Counted from the stretch's first letter, positions 26,012-34,371 are shown. The stretch is DNA of 36,334 bases from an uncultured Bacteroidota bacterium (GCA_902593075.1 CACJHA010000010.1:1-36334); one strand, 5' to 3'. Numbers and translations: made by a program. Notes: generated by a model not told the origin, from the sequence alone.

Positions 26012-27436
26012 TTACACACTAATGGGTATTCCAAAATAAAACTCTAATACTTTTAGTTTGAATATATAGTCGTATTTAGCACGTATTTCGTCAGAAACTG
26101 ATAAATCATATGACTGTTTAATTTGTAAATAATTAAAACTGTCAATTAACCCTTCATCAAATCTATCCCTAGAATTGTTGAATGAGGTTAGTCTTGCATC
26201 TTTTGTTTTTTTTGCTGCCTCATACAAAGTATAAGCTCCCTTTGTGTCATTAAAAGCTTGATTAATTGTAGTTTCTAGGTTTAATTTTTGTTGTTCCATT
26301 GAATTTTTTGATCTTTCAAGATTGATTTTTGATTGCCTAAAATTATTTCTATTTCTTAAACCATTAAATATCGGGATGTTCAGCTGAACCCCAAAATTAT
26401 GTCCATCATTAATTCCCAGTTGATCAAAAACTGGTAAAGGCCCAATAATTTCAAGTATTTCTCTATTGGTGTTAACGACCTCTCCACTGCTTCTAACAAA
26501 TCCTATAGGGATTTCTTGAAATTCTCCAGAACCTCTAATCCTATCAGCATATGATAGTCTAGTGCTAAAGCTATAAAAGCCTAAAAGTGAAGGTAAAAGA
26601 TTACCTTTTGCCAATTTAATGTCTGCTTCTGCAATTTCAACATTCGCAATTGCAAGTTTTATATCATTTCTAAATGATAAGGCTTTTTCAAAAATTTTCT
26701 TTGGTCCTTGTTCTATTACTTGTGAAAAAGGTACGTCCAAATCTTCTGTTAATATATCAAAGTTTTCATAGTCAGTAATAAGTAGCAATTGAGCCAAGTT
26801 TATTTTAGAGAGTCTTAAATTATTATTCGATAAAACTAGATTTTGCTCCTGGGATGCAACTTCCGCGATTAGATCTATCCTGTCATTTTCAATTAAAATT
26901 CCAGCTTCAACTAAATTGGTTGTTCTCTCCAATTGTGTTTTAACTAAATCTAGTTGATTTTTCTGTACATTAACAATCTCTTTATTGAACATAATCTGCA
27001 GATACGCGTTTGCGACAAGCAGTTTCGTATCATCCATTATGTCTTCAATCTGATATTGTCTAGCCAGCAAAGCTAAATTTGCTCTGTAGAGTTGAACAAA
27101 ATTTTGTTTGCCTCTATATATGTCTACTCCCAAACTTAAATTGCCTGATGAAAATTGAGTTGTCATGTTCTCAAATAAACCCGTGGTAATGTTTTGGTTC
27201 AAACCTATATTCCATGAATGATTTGCATTAAAGTTAATCGTTGGTAAAAAATTTGCTTTAGCAGTATTTTTGTCAATTAATGCATCCTCATAATTTAATT
27301 GACCTTGTTTAATTGAAATATTTTTCTCAATCGCCAATTCAATACATTCTTCAAGAGTCCATACTTTTAACTGGCCACTCAATTTCTGGTACATTAGACC
27401 GACCATTAAAACAATAAATATTTTATTAGTTCTCAT
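26012..27436 (-). CDS. TolC-family outer membrane efflux channel
   Basis: A 474-residue outer-membrane factor from ATG 27436 (MRTNKIFIVLMVGL), with signal peptide ending LSGQ. It opens WTLEECIELAIEKN, the standard TolC-type start, and has the two internally repeated helical-barrel halves, the second with NFGVQLNIPIFNGLRNR and long coiled-coil stretches such as KINLERSKNSMEQQKLNLETT. It should form the exit duct of the tripartite pump encoded just upstream. The start overlaps the end of the HlyD gene by 11 bases; a GTG at 27460 is a longer alternative. Confidence 0.92.
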   Translation of the reverse strand: MRTNKIFIVLMVGLMYQKLSGQLKVWTLEECIELAIEKNISIKQGQLNYEDALIDKNTAKANFLPTINFNANHSWNIGLNQNITTGLFENMTTQFSSGNLSLGVDIYRGKQNFVQLYRANLALLARQYQIEDIMDDTKLLVANAYLQIMFNKEIVNVQKNQLDLVKTQLERTTNLVEAGILIENDRIDLIAEVASQEQNLVLSNNNLRLSKINLAQLLLITDYENFDILTEDLDVPFSQVIEQGPKKIFEKALSFRNDIKLAIANVEIAEADIKLAKGNLLPSLLGFYSFSTRLSYADRIRGSGEFQEIPIGFVRSSGEVVNTNREILEIIGPLPVFDQLGINDGHNFGVQLNIPIFNGLRNRNNFRQSKINLERSKNSMEQQKLNLETTINQAFNDTKGAYTLYEAAKKTKDARLTSFNNSRDRFDEGLIDSFNYLQIKQSYDLSVSDEIRAKYDYIFKLKVLEFYFGIPISV

Positions 27437-28565
27437 CTTTATCATCAATATCTTTTTCACTTTCCAGGTTCTCAGATTGTGTTCTGTTCCAAACTTTTAC
27501 CCTATCATTTAAATTGATTCCTGATATGATTTCAACATTTATTCCATCAGAAATTCCAATTTCAATATTTTTCCTTTTAAATTTTTGATCGGAAGTTTCA
27601 ATCTCAACGTAAGGCTTGTCGGAGTCTTTATCAAACTGTAGTAACGCTTCAGAAATACTTAAAACACTATCTTTCCTTTCAAGAATAAAGGAAGCATTAG
27701 CACTATAACCTGCCCTAATGGTAAATTCTTTCTCCAACTTTAAATCCCCTTCTATCTTAAATTGAACTATACCCTCTTCTTCATTCCCTTTGGGAGCAAT
27801 AAATTTTAATTTTGCATCAAAAAATATATCATCTATTGCACCTAAACTTACTTTTAATGGCATTCCTAAAAACATTTTATTTACATCTGTTTCATCTACT
27901 TTTCCTTCGAAAATCATTTTGTTTAAATCAGCAATAATAGCAATTGTAGTTCCATTGTTAAAAGAATTACTTTCAATCACTTGGTCTCCCTCCTTAACAG
28001 GTATCTCTAAAACAGTTCCAGGTACAGTTGCTCGAACATCTGTATTTGCCGACGCCAGTCCACCAGCAGATCCAGATTTTATAATTTTAAAATCATTTTC
28101 AGCATTAAGTAAATCTTGTTTTGACCTGTTGAAGTTCAATTTTATGTCCTGGAATTCCTTAATTGATATAATTCCTTTTTTCATTAAATTTTGATTTCTT
28201 TTAAAATCAATTTCTGAGTTTTTAAAAACCAGTCTTGCATTTGCTAATCGACCTTTAGCACTGTTAAGTTGTCCTTCATCGGGAACAATTTTTATTTTAG
28301 CGATAATATCTCCTTGTTTAACAAAGTCTCCTTCTTCAACAAAAATTTGACTCAAAATTCCTTGTACTTGAGGTTTAATTTCAACTTCGTCTTCAGGAAT
28401 GACTTTACCAGTTGCTACTGTTTTTCTCTCAATATTTGTTATAAAAGGAGTATTTATTTCATAGGTTATATTCCCTTTGCTATTAGATTTTATAAAATAG
28501 GCAATGGAAAATAAACCAGAAAAAATGACAGTAAATAATAATAAATAGCGGATAATTTTTTTCAT
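27426..28565 (-). CDS. HlyD/MacA-type periplasmic adaptor protein
   Basis: A 379-residue membrane-fusion protein with one N-terminal TM anchor (about 7-25). The barrel-sandwich hybrid has GKVIPEDEVEIKPQVQGIL and its return half TVPGTVLEIPVKEGDQVIES around a helical hairpin (about 105-165); then a beta-barrel domain and membrane-proximal domain follow, ending in an acidic tail (SEKDIDDKDEN). The adaptor links the ABC permeases to the TolC channel. It sits 9 bases after the permease gene and overlaps the next gene. Its closest type is MacA rather than the RND adaptors because of the adjoining MacB-like genes. Confidence 0.92.
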   Translation of the reverse strand: MKKIIRYLLLFTVIFSGLFSIAYFIKSNSKGNITYEINTPFITNIERKTVATGKVIPEDEVEIKPQVQGILSQIFVEEGDFVKQGDIIAKIKIVPDEGQLNSAKGRLANARLVFKNSEIDFKRNQNLMKKGIISIKEFQDIKLNFNRSKQDLLNAENDFKIIKSGSAGGLASANTDVRATVPGTVLEIPVKEGDQVIESNSFNNGTTIAIIADLNKMIFEGKVDETDVNKMFLGMPLKVSLGAIDDIFFDAKLKFIAPKGNEEEGIVQFKIEGDLKLEKEFTIRAGYSANASFILERKDSVLSISEALLQFDKDSDKPYVEIETSDQKFKRKNIEIGISDGINVEIISGINLNDRVKVWNRTQSENLESEKDIDDKDEN

Positions 28566-28574
28566 AATTTAAAT

Positions 28575-29852
28575 TTATTCTTCTCTTAATGCATCAATTG
28601 GTTTTATACTTACAGCTCTTTGTGCTGGAATTAAACCAATTAGTGTTCCAAGTGAAATAATGATTAATAATGCGGCCAAGATAAATGAGATTGGAACAGT
28701 TGGATTGGTATATGGAAAACTATCTATATCCTTTGTAGCTATGTTAATAACATACAGGACTAACCCTCCTAATATAATTCCAAAAATTCCTGAAACGAGA
28801 GTTAAAAATACAGACTCTAGAATTATTTGAGTTTTTACCTCAGACGGAGTAGCTCCTATTGCTCTTCTAACACCCAATTCTTTTGTTCTTTCTTTAACTG
28901 AAATCAATAAGATATTTCCAATTCCAATAACCCCTGCAAGTATTGTGGCTATTCCAACAATAATTGAGAGAAGGGTCATTCCTTTAGAAAACCCTTTAAT
29001 TTTATTGAATAATTCTCCTAAGTTGAAACCGCTAATTGCTCTTTCATCCAAAGGATTTACGTTATGAATTCTTTTTAAAGTGCTTTTTATCTGTTTTTCA
29101 ACATCTACTACATTTGAATTATCATAGGCTGCAATTGTAAACCAACCAACGTTTTCACCTGTATTATAAATGTTTTTAAATGTAGTAAAGGGTATAAATA
29201 TATCGCCGTCTGTCTCAAAACCACCACCTTGAATATATTTGTGAACACCTATTATTTGAAAAAAAACATCATCTAATTTGATATATTCGCCAATTACTTT
29301 TTCTCCTTCAACAAACAATTCTTTTTTTGTTCTTTCTCCAATCACGCACACTTTTCTAGACAAATCAATATCTATTTGATTTATAAACCTCCCACCCTTA
29401 AAAATTTTTTTCGTAGCAATTTTAGTGTACTCAGGAAAATCACCATAAATATTGTAATTACCAGATTTAGATTTTCTCACAATGGTGGCAGGCGATGAAC
29501 CACCAAAAACGCCTCTTGCATTTCTTGGAGCTATATATTGTATATCTGGTACATTATTTAACAATACTTTTGCGTCACTAATCTTGAGTCTAGGTCTCCT
29601 GCCTGTTTTAAACCCTTTATAAGGCATGCTTGTCTGCTGAGTCCATATAAACATAGAATTCATCGCAATATTTTCAAACTCCTTATCAAATCCATTATCC
29701 AAACCATTTGATGAACCCGACAATGTTATATATATAAAAATACCCCAAAGTACTCCTATAACAGTAATAATGGTCCGAACCTTATTTTTCTTTATGGAGC
29801 TAAAGATTTCCTGCCAAGTATCGTAATCAAAAATAACTTTTAAACTATTCAT
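28575..29852 (-). CDS. MacB-like ABC transporter permease (FtsX type), second copy
   Basis: A 425-residue permease with an N-terminal TM helix (about 24-45), a large periplasmic MacB_PCD domain (about 50-270), then three TM helices (about 290-415). The FtsX coupling motif ERTKELGVRRAIGATPSEV follows the second helix, and the end is AVSIKPIDALREE, typical of the group. It is homologous to the preceding permease gene, and the two probably form a heterodimer with the separate ATPase. Start overlaps the preceding stop by 8 bases. Confidence 0.92.
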   Translation of the reverse strand: MNSLKVIFDYDTWQEIFSSIKKNKVRTIITVIGVLWGIFIYITLSGSSNGLDNGFDKEFENIAMNSMFIWTQQTSMPYKGFKTGRRPRLKISDAKVLLNNVPDIQYIAPRNARGVFGGSSPATIVRKSKSGNYNIYGDFPEYTKIATKKIFKGGRFINQIDIDLSRKVCVIGERTKKELFVEGEKVIGEYIKLDDVFFQIIGVHKYIQGGGFETDGDIFIPFTTFKNIYNTGENVGWFTIAAYDNSNVVDVEKQIKSTLKRIHNVNPLDERAISGFNLGELFNKIKGFSKGMTLLSIIVGIATILAGVIGIGNILLISVKERTKELGVRRAIGATPSEVKTQIILESVFLTLVSGIFGIILGGLVLYVINIATKDIDSFPYTNPTVPISFILAALLIIISLGTLIGLIPAQRAVSIKPIDALREE

Positions 29853-31074
29853 CTCTTAATGCTACTATTGGTTTTATACTCGCCGCTCTTTTAGCTGGAA
29901 CATACCCAGCAACAGCTCCAAACAAAATAAGTACTATTGTAGCAAAAAATGCTGTACTTAAGTTTATATAGGGATTTTTAATAAAATAATCTTCCAACTT
30001 GTTATCGATATTTTTTAGAATTAAAACAGCAAAAAACATTCCAACATAACCTGAAATAGTTGTAATAAAAATAGACTCTTGCAAAACCATATTTATAACT
30101 GACTTAGGTGATGCTCCAAGGGCTTTTCTGATTCCAAGTTCCTTAGTTCTCTCTTTGACAACAAAAACCATAATATTTGAAATTCCAATTATTCCTGCAA
30201 TAAGAGTTCCTATCCCAACGAAAGTGACAATTATTTGTAGTGCAGATGCAAATTGCTGATTGCGTTTAAGATCATCCGATACATTTCTAATGAAAATACC
30301 TTTTGAATCTGAAGGGGCAATAAATTTTTTTTGCTTTAAATATTTACGAAGTTCTTTCTCGAAAGCTAGAGCGCCAGAAATGCCTATTTCAGGTTTGAAA
30401 GCTACAATTATTGAACCAATTTTTTTTGTTGCCTTTTCCATTTTTTGTCTCGTAGTATAAGGGATGTAAACAAAACGTTCCTCATTGTCACCCCCGGAAT
30501 CTTTAAAAACTCCTACTACTTTAAAAACGGTTTTACCAACATCGACAAATTTTCCAATTGGATCTTCATCACCAAATATATCTCTAGCGACCAAACGTCC
30601 AATAACAGCAACCTTTTTCTTTTGCTTAATATCGGTATCATTTAAATATCTACCACTGGAAACAATTGTTTTTTCCGCAAATTGGTGAGATGGTGCAACT
30701 CCTCTTGTAGTATAATTTCCGTATTCGTTTTTATATTTTATTTTAGCTCCTCTTGTTATTCTTGGGGTTATATACTCCATATAAAAACTGAAAAACTTTT
30801 GGATATCATATAAATCTTCATTTTCAAATTCTATCCTTCTGCTTGCTTTATATCCTTTGAATGGTTTTGATGTTTTACCCGATTCAATATAAAGTATGTT
30901 TGTAGCGTCATCCAAAAAAAACTCTTTAAAGGAGTTTTTAAGTCCATTTCCAAGTCCAAATAATATTATGAAAATAAAAATACCAAGTGCGACTGTAAAA
31001 CCAGATAAAAAAGTTCTCAACTTATTCTTTTTTATTGTTTCAAATATTTCCTGCCAACGATCTTTATTAAACAT
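29845..31074 (-). CDS. MacB-like ABC transporter permease (FtsX type), first copy
   Basis: A 409-residue paralogue of the neighbouring permease, with the same layout: one N-terminal TM helix, periplasmic MacB_PCD domain (VAVIGRLVARDIFGDEDPIG), and three C-terminal TM helices with ERTKELGIRKALGASPKSV. It ends AASIKPIVALRDE. The two copies share the ending 'SIKPI-ALR' but differ in the periplasmic part. The ATG overlaps the stop of the ATPase gene by 8 bases. Substrate is unknown. Confidence 0.92.
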   Translation of the reverse strand: MFNKDRWQEIFETIKKNKLRTFLSGFTVALGIFIFIILFGLGNGLKNSFKEFFLDDATNILYIESGKTSKPFKGYKASRRIEFENEDLYDIQKFFSFYMEYITPRITRGAKIKYKNEYGNYTTRGVAPSHQFAEKTIVSSGRYLNDTDIKQKKKVAVIGRLVARDIFGDEDPIGKFVDVGKTVFKVVGVFKDSGGDNEERFVYIPYTTRQKMEKATKKIGSIIVAFKPEIGISGALAFEKELRKYLKQKKFIAPSDSKGIFIRNVSDDLKRNQQFASALQIIVTFVGIGTLIAGIIGISNIMVFVVKERTKELGIRKALGASPKSVINMVLQESIFITTISGYVGMFFAVLILKNIDNKLEDYFIKNPYINLSTAFFATIVLILFGAVAGYVPAKRAASIKPIVALRDE

Positions 31075-31768
31075 TTGATTTTATTAAATTTTGTTTAATT
31101 TTTTTATCCTCAACTATGATTCCATCCTTAAGTCTAACAATTCTTTTACACATTTTTGCAATATCTTCCTCATGGGTAACCACAAGAATTGTTTTGCCGT
31201 CATTATTTATTTCTTGAATCAAATTCATTACCTCATATGAAGTTTTACTATCAAGTGCTCCAGTGGGTTCGTCAGCCAACAAAACTTTTGGCTGAGTAAC
31301 CATTGCTCTTGCAATTGCTACTCTTTGTTTTTGACCACCTGAAAGCTCACTTGGTAAATGGTTTGACCAATCGCCTAATCCAAACTTTTGTAAATATTTC
31401 ATTGCTTTTTGTTGTCTTTCTTGCCTGCCAATTCCCTGATAATAAAGAGGTAAAGAGACATTTTCAACTGCATTTTTGTAATTTATTAAATTGAAAGATT
31501 GAAATACAAAACCTAAAAATTTATTTCTATACTTAGCTGCTTTGGTCTCATTTAGATTTCTAATTTCTACATTATCAAGTGTATAGGTACCCTTGTCTAA
31601 TAAATCTAGCATGCCAATTATATTTAGTAAAGTGGATTTCCCAGAACCCGATGACCCCATAATAGCTATTAATTCTCCCTCTTCAATTTTTAAATTTATT
31701 CCCTTTAATACATGAAGTGAGGAATTTCCAATTTTATATGATTTATGTAAATCTTCTAGTTGTATCAT
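31067..31768 (-). CDS. ABC transporter ATP-binding protein (LolD/MacB type)
   Basis: A 233-residue ATPase of the MacB/LolD class. Walker A is GSSGSGKST (38-46), the signature motif is LSGGQKQRVAIARAM, Walker B is VLLADEPTGALD, and the H-loop is VVTHEED. It energises the two permease subunits, which overlap it by 8 bases at the 3' side. Its ATG directly follows the regulator stop codon on the opposite flank (no bases between). The transporter as a whole is of the type moving lipopeptides, macrolides or peptides outward, but the cargo is not readable. Confidence 0.94.
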   Translation of the reverse strand: MIQLEDLHKSYKIGNSSLHVLKGINLKIEEGELIAIMGSSGSGKSTLLNIIGMLDLLDKGTYTLDNVEIRNLNETKAAKYRNKFLGFVFQSFNLINYKNAVENVSLPLYYQGIGRQERQQKAMKYLQKFGLGDWSNHLPSELSGGQKQRVAIARAMVTQPKVLLADEPTGALDSKTSYEVMNLIQEINNDGKTILVVTHEEDIAKMCKRIVRLKDGIIVEDKKIKQNLIKSNV

Positions 31769-32242
31769 TTAAACTGAACTCAATATTGAACTAATTAGGA
31801 AATAAATAAACTGAATTGAATCTGAAAACAAACCTAAAAATAGAGTGAAAGACTTATTAAATATGATACAATCTAGCCCTAGAGATTGAATAAAATTTGA
31901 GCTTTCACAATAAGTGAATATAAATTCATTTAAAACAATTAAGCTCAAGCAAATTAAACTATTATTTTTTATACTTGTTAAATTATCAAAGAAAACTTTG
32001 AATGCCTTTTTCCCTTTATTTGTGACTTTACACAAGGTTAAAGGATAATTATTGAAATAAGTTTTATTGATTTTGATTAGTCCTTCATTTTCAAGTTTTT
32101 TTATCTGTGTGCTAACATTACCCTTTGAAGAATCTGTTATCTCCATTAATTTTTTAAAATTTGCTTTCTCAACAGAAATCAAAAAAGAAATAATTTTTAA
32201 TCGAATGGGATTAAAAAGAAGTTTTTCTAGACCTTTATCCAC
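31769..32242 (-). CDS. Winged-helix transcriptional regulator (HTH_34-like), with unusual hydrophobic C-terminal extension
   Basis: A 157-residue protein whose first 95 residues are a winged helix of the kind found in small MarR/ArsR-related regulators: FNPIRLKIISFLI, then ITDSSKGNVSTQIKKLENEG as recognition helix, then KVTNKGKKAFKVFFDNL. Relatives typically end about there. This frame continues for about 60 hydrophobic residues, with two possible membrane helices, ending ILSSV just before the ATPase start. If the A6 run on the minus strand (31965-31970) had one more A, the gene would stop at once with TAA TAG. The start is GTG at 32242, overlapping the upstream gene by 8 bases. It likely regulates the efflux operon. 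Confidence 0.8.
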   Translation of the reverse strand: MDKGLEKLLFNPIRLKIISFLISVEKANFKKLMEITDSSKGNVSTQIKKLENEGLIKINKTYFNNYPLTLCKVTNKGKKAFKVFFDNLTSIKNNSLICLSLIVLNEFIFTYCESSNFIQSLGLDCIIFNKSFTLFLGLFSDSIQFIYFLISSILSSV

Positions 32243-32802
32243 TATTTTTCATTCTATATAAAAATAAACCAGGAATAAGCATGCCCAAGGTCACCCCAAT
32301 CATATTAACAATTAAATAATTGATACTTGGATTTTTATCATTAAGGAAAACAAAAATTAATAAAATAATTCCTCCAATAGTTAGAGGTTTGAACTTAATT
32401 ATTAGTCCGTTCATAACAAGAACTAAACCAAGAAGAAAAAGAATTTGTGGAACAGGAGATTTTCCAACTAATAAAGAAGATATTAAAATAATTATCCACC
32501 CTAATCCAAAAACGGCCCATATAATTTTGATTGTCCTATCCAAAACTGTTTCGTATCCCCTTTTGATTCCTTTTTTGATATTCCATGTTATCATATACCA
32601 TTCCAAGAATTGGAATAATTGTCCAATATAAAAGGACAGAATATTTAGAATATTCAACTATGGGCTCAAAGAAATAATGAAAAGCACTCATTAAATTTAT
32701 CATTACTCCCCAAAAAATTAAGTTGAAACTCAAGGGTCTTAAGTTTTCTCTAGCCTTGTTTATTGTTGAGTTAATTATATTTATTTGATCTTCTTTTGTC
32801 AT
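32235..32802 (-). pseudogene. Multi-helix inner membrane protein, frameshifted
   Basis: Frames 32536-32802 and the frame open through 32235-32657 form one 188-residue protein if one base is dropped from the A6 run on the minus strand at 32571-32576; the join then reads MEYQKGIKRGYETVLDR. The N-terminal half (MTKEDQINIINSTINKAREN...) has a soluble helix and two TM segments (FNLIFWGVMINLMSAFHYF; LLYWTIIPILGMV); the C-terminal half has three or four more. It resembles uncharacterised flavobacterial membrane proteins that precede small winged-helix regulators, and it could be a sensor or immunity-type partner. It is the first gene of the efflux series. Type is pseudogene because of the broken frame; a sequencing error or slippage is possible. 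Confidence 0.7.
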
Positions 32803-32854
32803 TTTTAATTATTTTTTTAAGTCCATTTTTTAAATCAAAATTTGAAATTAAATA

Positions 32855-32862
32855 CAAATATA
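32855..32862 (-). promoter_or_regulatory. Putative -7 box of the efflux operon (TATATTTG)
   Basis: Exact TAnnTTTG match on the minus strand, 52 bases before the ATG of the membrane-protein gene. It overlaps the end of a perfect palindrome at 32859-32874, so a protein bound there would block RNA polymerase. No TTTG is seen at normal -33 distance. Confidence 0.5.
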
Positions 32863-32874
32863 AACTAGTTTATA
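32859..32874. promoter_or_regulatory. Perfect 16-bp palindrome, putative operator of the efflux operon
   Basis: TATAAACTAGTTTATA is fully self-complementary. The half-site TATAAACT occurs again as a direct copy at 32876-32883, 17 bases from the first. The cluster lies in the 96-base gap between the end of the oxidase cluster and the start of the efflux series, over the putative -7 box. The most likely binder is the winged-helix regulator encoded second in the operon, giving autoregulation. AT-rich palindromes can arise by chance, but the third half-site and the location are in favour. Confidence 0.55.
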
Positions 32875-32898
32875 ATATAAACTTAATTTTTAAAAAAA

Positions 32899-33105
32899 TT
32901 ATTTTTTATATGTCCTGTAAACCATGTATCCTACAATAAAAACAAGTATATAAGGAATACTCATAAGATATAAAATCCCATCATTAATACCTTTTGCAGT
33001 CGACATTCCTTTTTCTGACTCTAGAACTGCTCGACACATCGAACATTGAGCATTTAAAATCTCTGGGATGTAAACAAGTAAAAAGGATAATACATATTTT
33101 TTCAT
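32899..33105 (-). CDS. Small membrane protein with CSMC motif in the cytochrome oxidase cluster
   Basis: A 68-residue protein: signal sequence or first TM helix (1-19, ending LNAQ), then CSMCRAVLESEKG with two cysteines in CxxC spacing, and one C-terminal TM helix (YLMSIPYILVFIVGYMVY). The cysteines would face the periplasm. The family is, from memory, a constant neighbour of SCO and DUF420 genes in Flavobacteriia, without a known role; copper or thiol handling for oxidase assembly is a reasonable guess. Its ATG overlaps the last base of the DUF420 stop. It is the last gene of the cluster. Confidence 0.75.
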   Translation of the reverse strand: MKKYVLSFLLVYIPEILNAQCSMCRAVLESEKGMSTAKGINDGILYLMSIPYILVFIVGYMVYRTYKK

Positions 33106-33647
33106 TACTTATAATAAGGAGAAATCATTAAGTATACAATAACCCCAGTAGTAGTTATGTATAACCAAATTGGTAATGTAATTCGAGCAATTTTTTTATG
33201 ATTTGAAAAATGTTTGGATATTGCCCTCACATAAGATATTAAAACAAGAGGAATTATTCCGATGGATAGTGCAATGTGGGTAATCAAAATGAAAAAATAA
33301 AGGGGTCTTAGAAGGCCTTCTCCACCGTAAGGCGTTGGGTCTGATGTCATATGATAAACTACATACATTACGAGAAAAACCAAGGATAGAAAAATTGATG
33401 ATTTCATCAGTTTTCTATGCAAGTTTATTTTTTTTGATCTGATAGCAAGGTATGCAAGGATTAAAAAAATAGTGGTTACACCATTAATAGTGGCGTAAAT
33501 TTTAGGAAGAAAATCAAAACTATAAGTGACATCAATCTTAACTCTAAAAAGTATAGCAACCACAATTGGAATCAATAAAGAAACTGCAATAATTATATTT
33601 TTATATTTAAGTTTATGCCCTGTCATATCAACCTTTTTATTTTTCAT
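33105..33647 (-). CDS. DUF420 family membrane protein
   Basis: A 180-residue integral membrane protein with five TM helices. Conserved DUF420 features are present: LHRKLMKSSIF, VYHMTSDPTPYGGEGLLRP, and LITHIALSIGIIPLVLISY, including histidines in or near helices that might bind heme or copper. DUF420 is regularly encoded with SCO and terminal oxidase genes and is thought to help their assembly, although no reaction is proven. The ATG overlaps the SCO stop by 4 bases. Confidence 0.88.
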   Translation of the reverse strand: MKNKKVDMTGHKLKYKNIIIAVSLLIPIVVAILFRVKIDVTYSFDFLPKIYATINGVTTIFLILAYLAIRSKKINLHRKLMKSSIFLSLVFLVMYVVYHMTSDPTPYGGEGLLRPLYFFILITHIALSIGIIPLVLISYVRAISKHFSNHKKIARITLPIWLYITTTGVIVYLMISPYYK

Positions 33648-34345
33648 TTATATTCATTTAAAAGTTTTTCTATATCATAAATTAAATTTTCAGTCCCATC
33701 ATAAGAATTACTTTTGTCAATTCCATTATAATAAACAATTGGATTTCCAAAATTATCTCTTCTTGATCTTAAATAACCTTTTTTATCAATCAAGGCAAAA
33801 TAACCTTGATGTTCAAACCCTCCTGCAACTTTGGGATTTATTGAAGCAAATATATTAAATCCTTCATTCGCTAGCTTATATGTAGCTTCTTTATCCAGGG
33901 TTAAAAAATTCCATGAAGATAGATTGCCAACATACATTTCAGAATATTTTTTTAAAATATAAGGGCGATCATGATCAGGATCTATCGTAAAAGATGCAAT
34001 TCCAAAATCTTTTCTTTCAACAAACTTGTCATAAATAGTCTTCATATTTTGATTCATAATTGGACAAATTGTAGGACATCTCGTAAAGAAAAATTCTGCA
34101 ACATAAACTTTACCTAAAAAATCTTCATTTGTAATATAAATGCTGTCTTGATTTAAAAAAGCAAAGTCAGGCACCTTTCTCTTTACTCCATTTAATTTAA
34201 TATAATCTAAACTTTCGTAACCAGGTTTGATTGTCCTGCTACTTGTAATAACATTTTTTTCAGAAATTTTGTTTATTATTTTGGGAATGAATAATACTCC
34301 AAAAATAAATAAAACAGCAATTAGTCCAAACGAAATATTTTTCAT
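33644..34345 (-). CDS. SCO1/SenC family copper chaperone
   Basis: A 233-residue thioredoxin-fold protein, anchored by one N-terminal TM helix (about 5-24). The copper ligands are complete: C90 and C94 in TRCPTICPIM and H179 in FEHQGYF. SCO proteins deliver copper to or reduce the CuA site of cytochrome c oxidase subunit II, in the periplasm. The context fits: coxIII and coxIV genes upstream, DUF420 and a CxxC protein downstream. The ATG at 34345 is preceded by a TAATTTTG box only 4 bases away, so this gene may also be transcribed separately. Confidence 0.93.
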   Translation of the reverse strand: MKNISFGLIAVLFIFGVLFIPKIINKISEKNVITSSRTIKPGYESLDYIKLNGVKRKVPDFAFLNQDSIYITNEDFLGKVYVAEFFFTRCPTICPIMNQNMKTIYDKFVERKDFGIASFTIDPDHDRPYILKKYSEMYVGNLSSWNFLTLDKEATYKLANEGFNIFASINPKVAGGFEHQGYFALIDKKGYLRSRRDNFGNPIVYYNGIDKSNSYDGTENLIYDIEKLLNEYK

Positions 34346-34349
34346 GTTG

Positions 34350-34357
34350 CAAAATTA
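34350..34357 (-). promoter_or_regulatory. Putative -7 box for the SCO gene (TAATTTTG)
   Basis: Exact TAnnTTTG on the minus strand in the 26-base gap before the SCO gene. Four bases (CAAC) separate it from the ATG, so a transcript from it would start at or next to the start codon. It gives the SCO-DUF420-CxxC subgroup a possible promoter within the oxidase cluster. Confidence 0.45.
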
Positions 34358-34371
34358 AGAATTTTGAAAAA

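Noticed and set aside
27790-28194. 134-codon plus-strand frame antisense to the HlyD-type gene
   Set aside because: No recognisable motif, serine/isoleucine-rich composition expected from the complement of a coding strand, and it is fully covered by a conserved gene.
32320-32631. 103-codon plus-strand frame antisense to the membrane-protein gene
   Set aside because: Lies across a multi-helix membrane protein gene; composition follows the complement; no start context.
33526-33858. 110-codon plus-strand frame antisense to the DUF420 and SCO genes
   Set aside because: Covered by two conserved genes and without family features.
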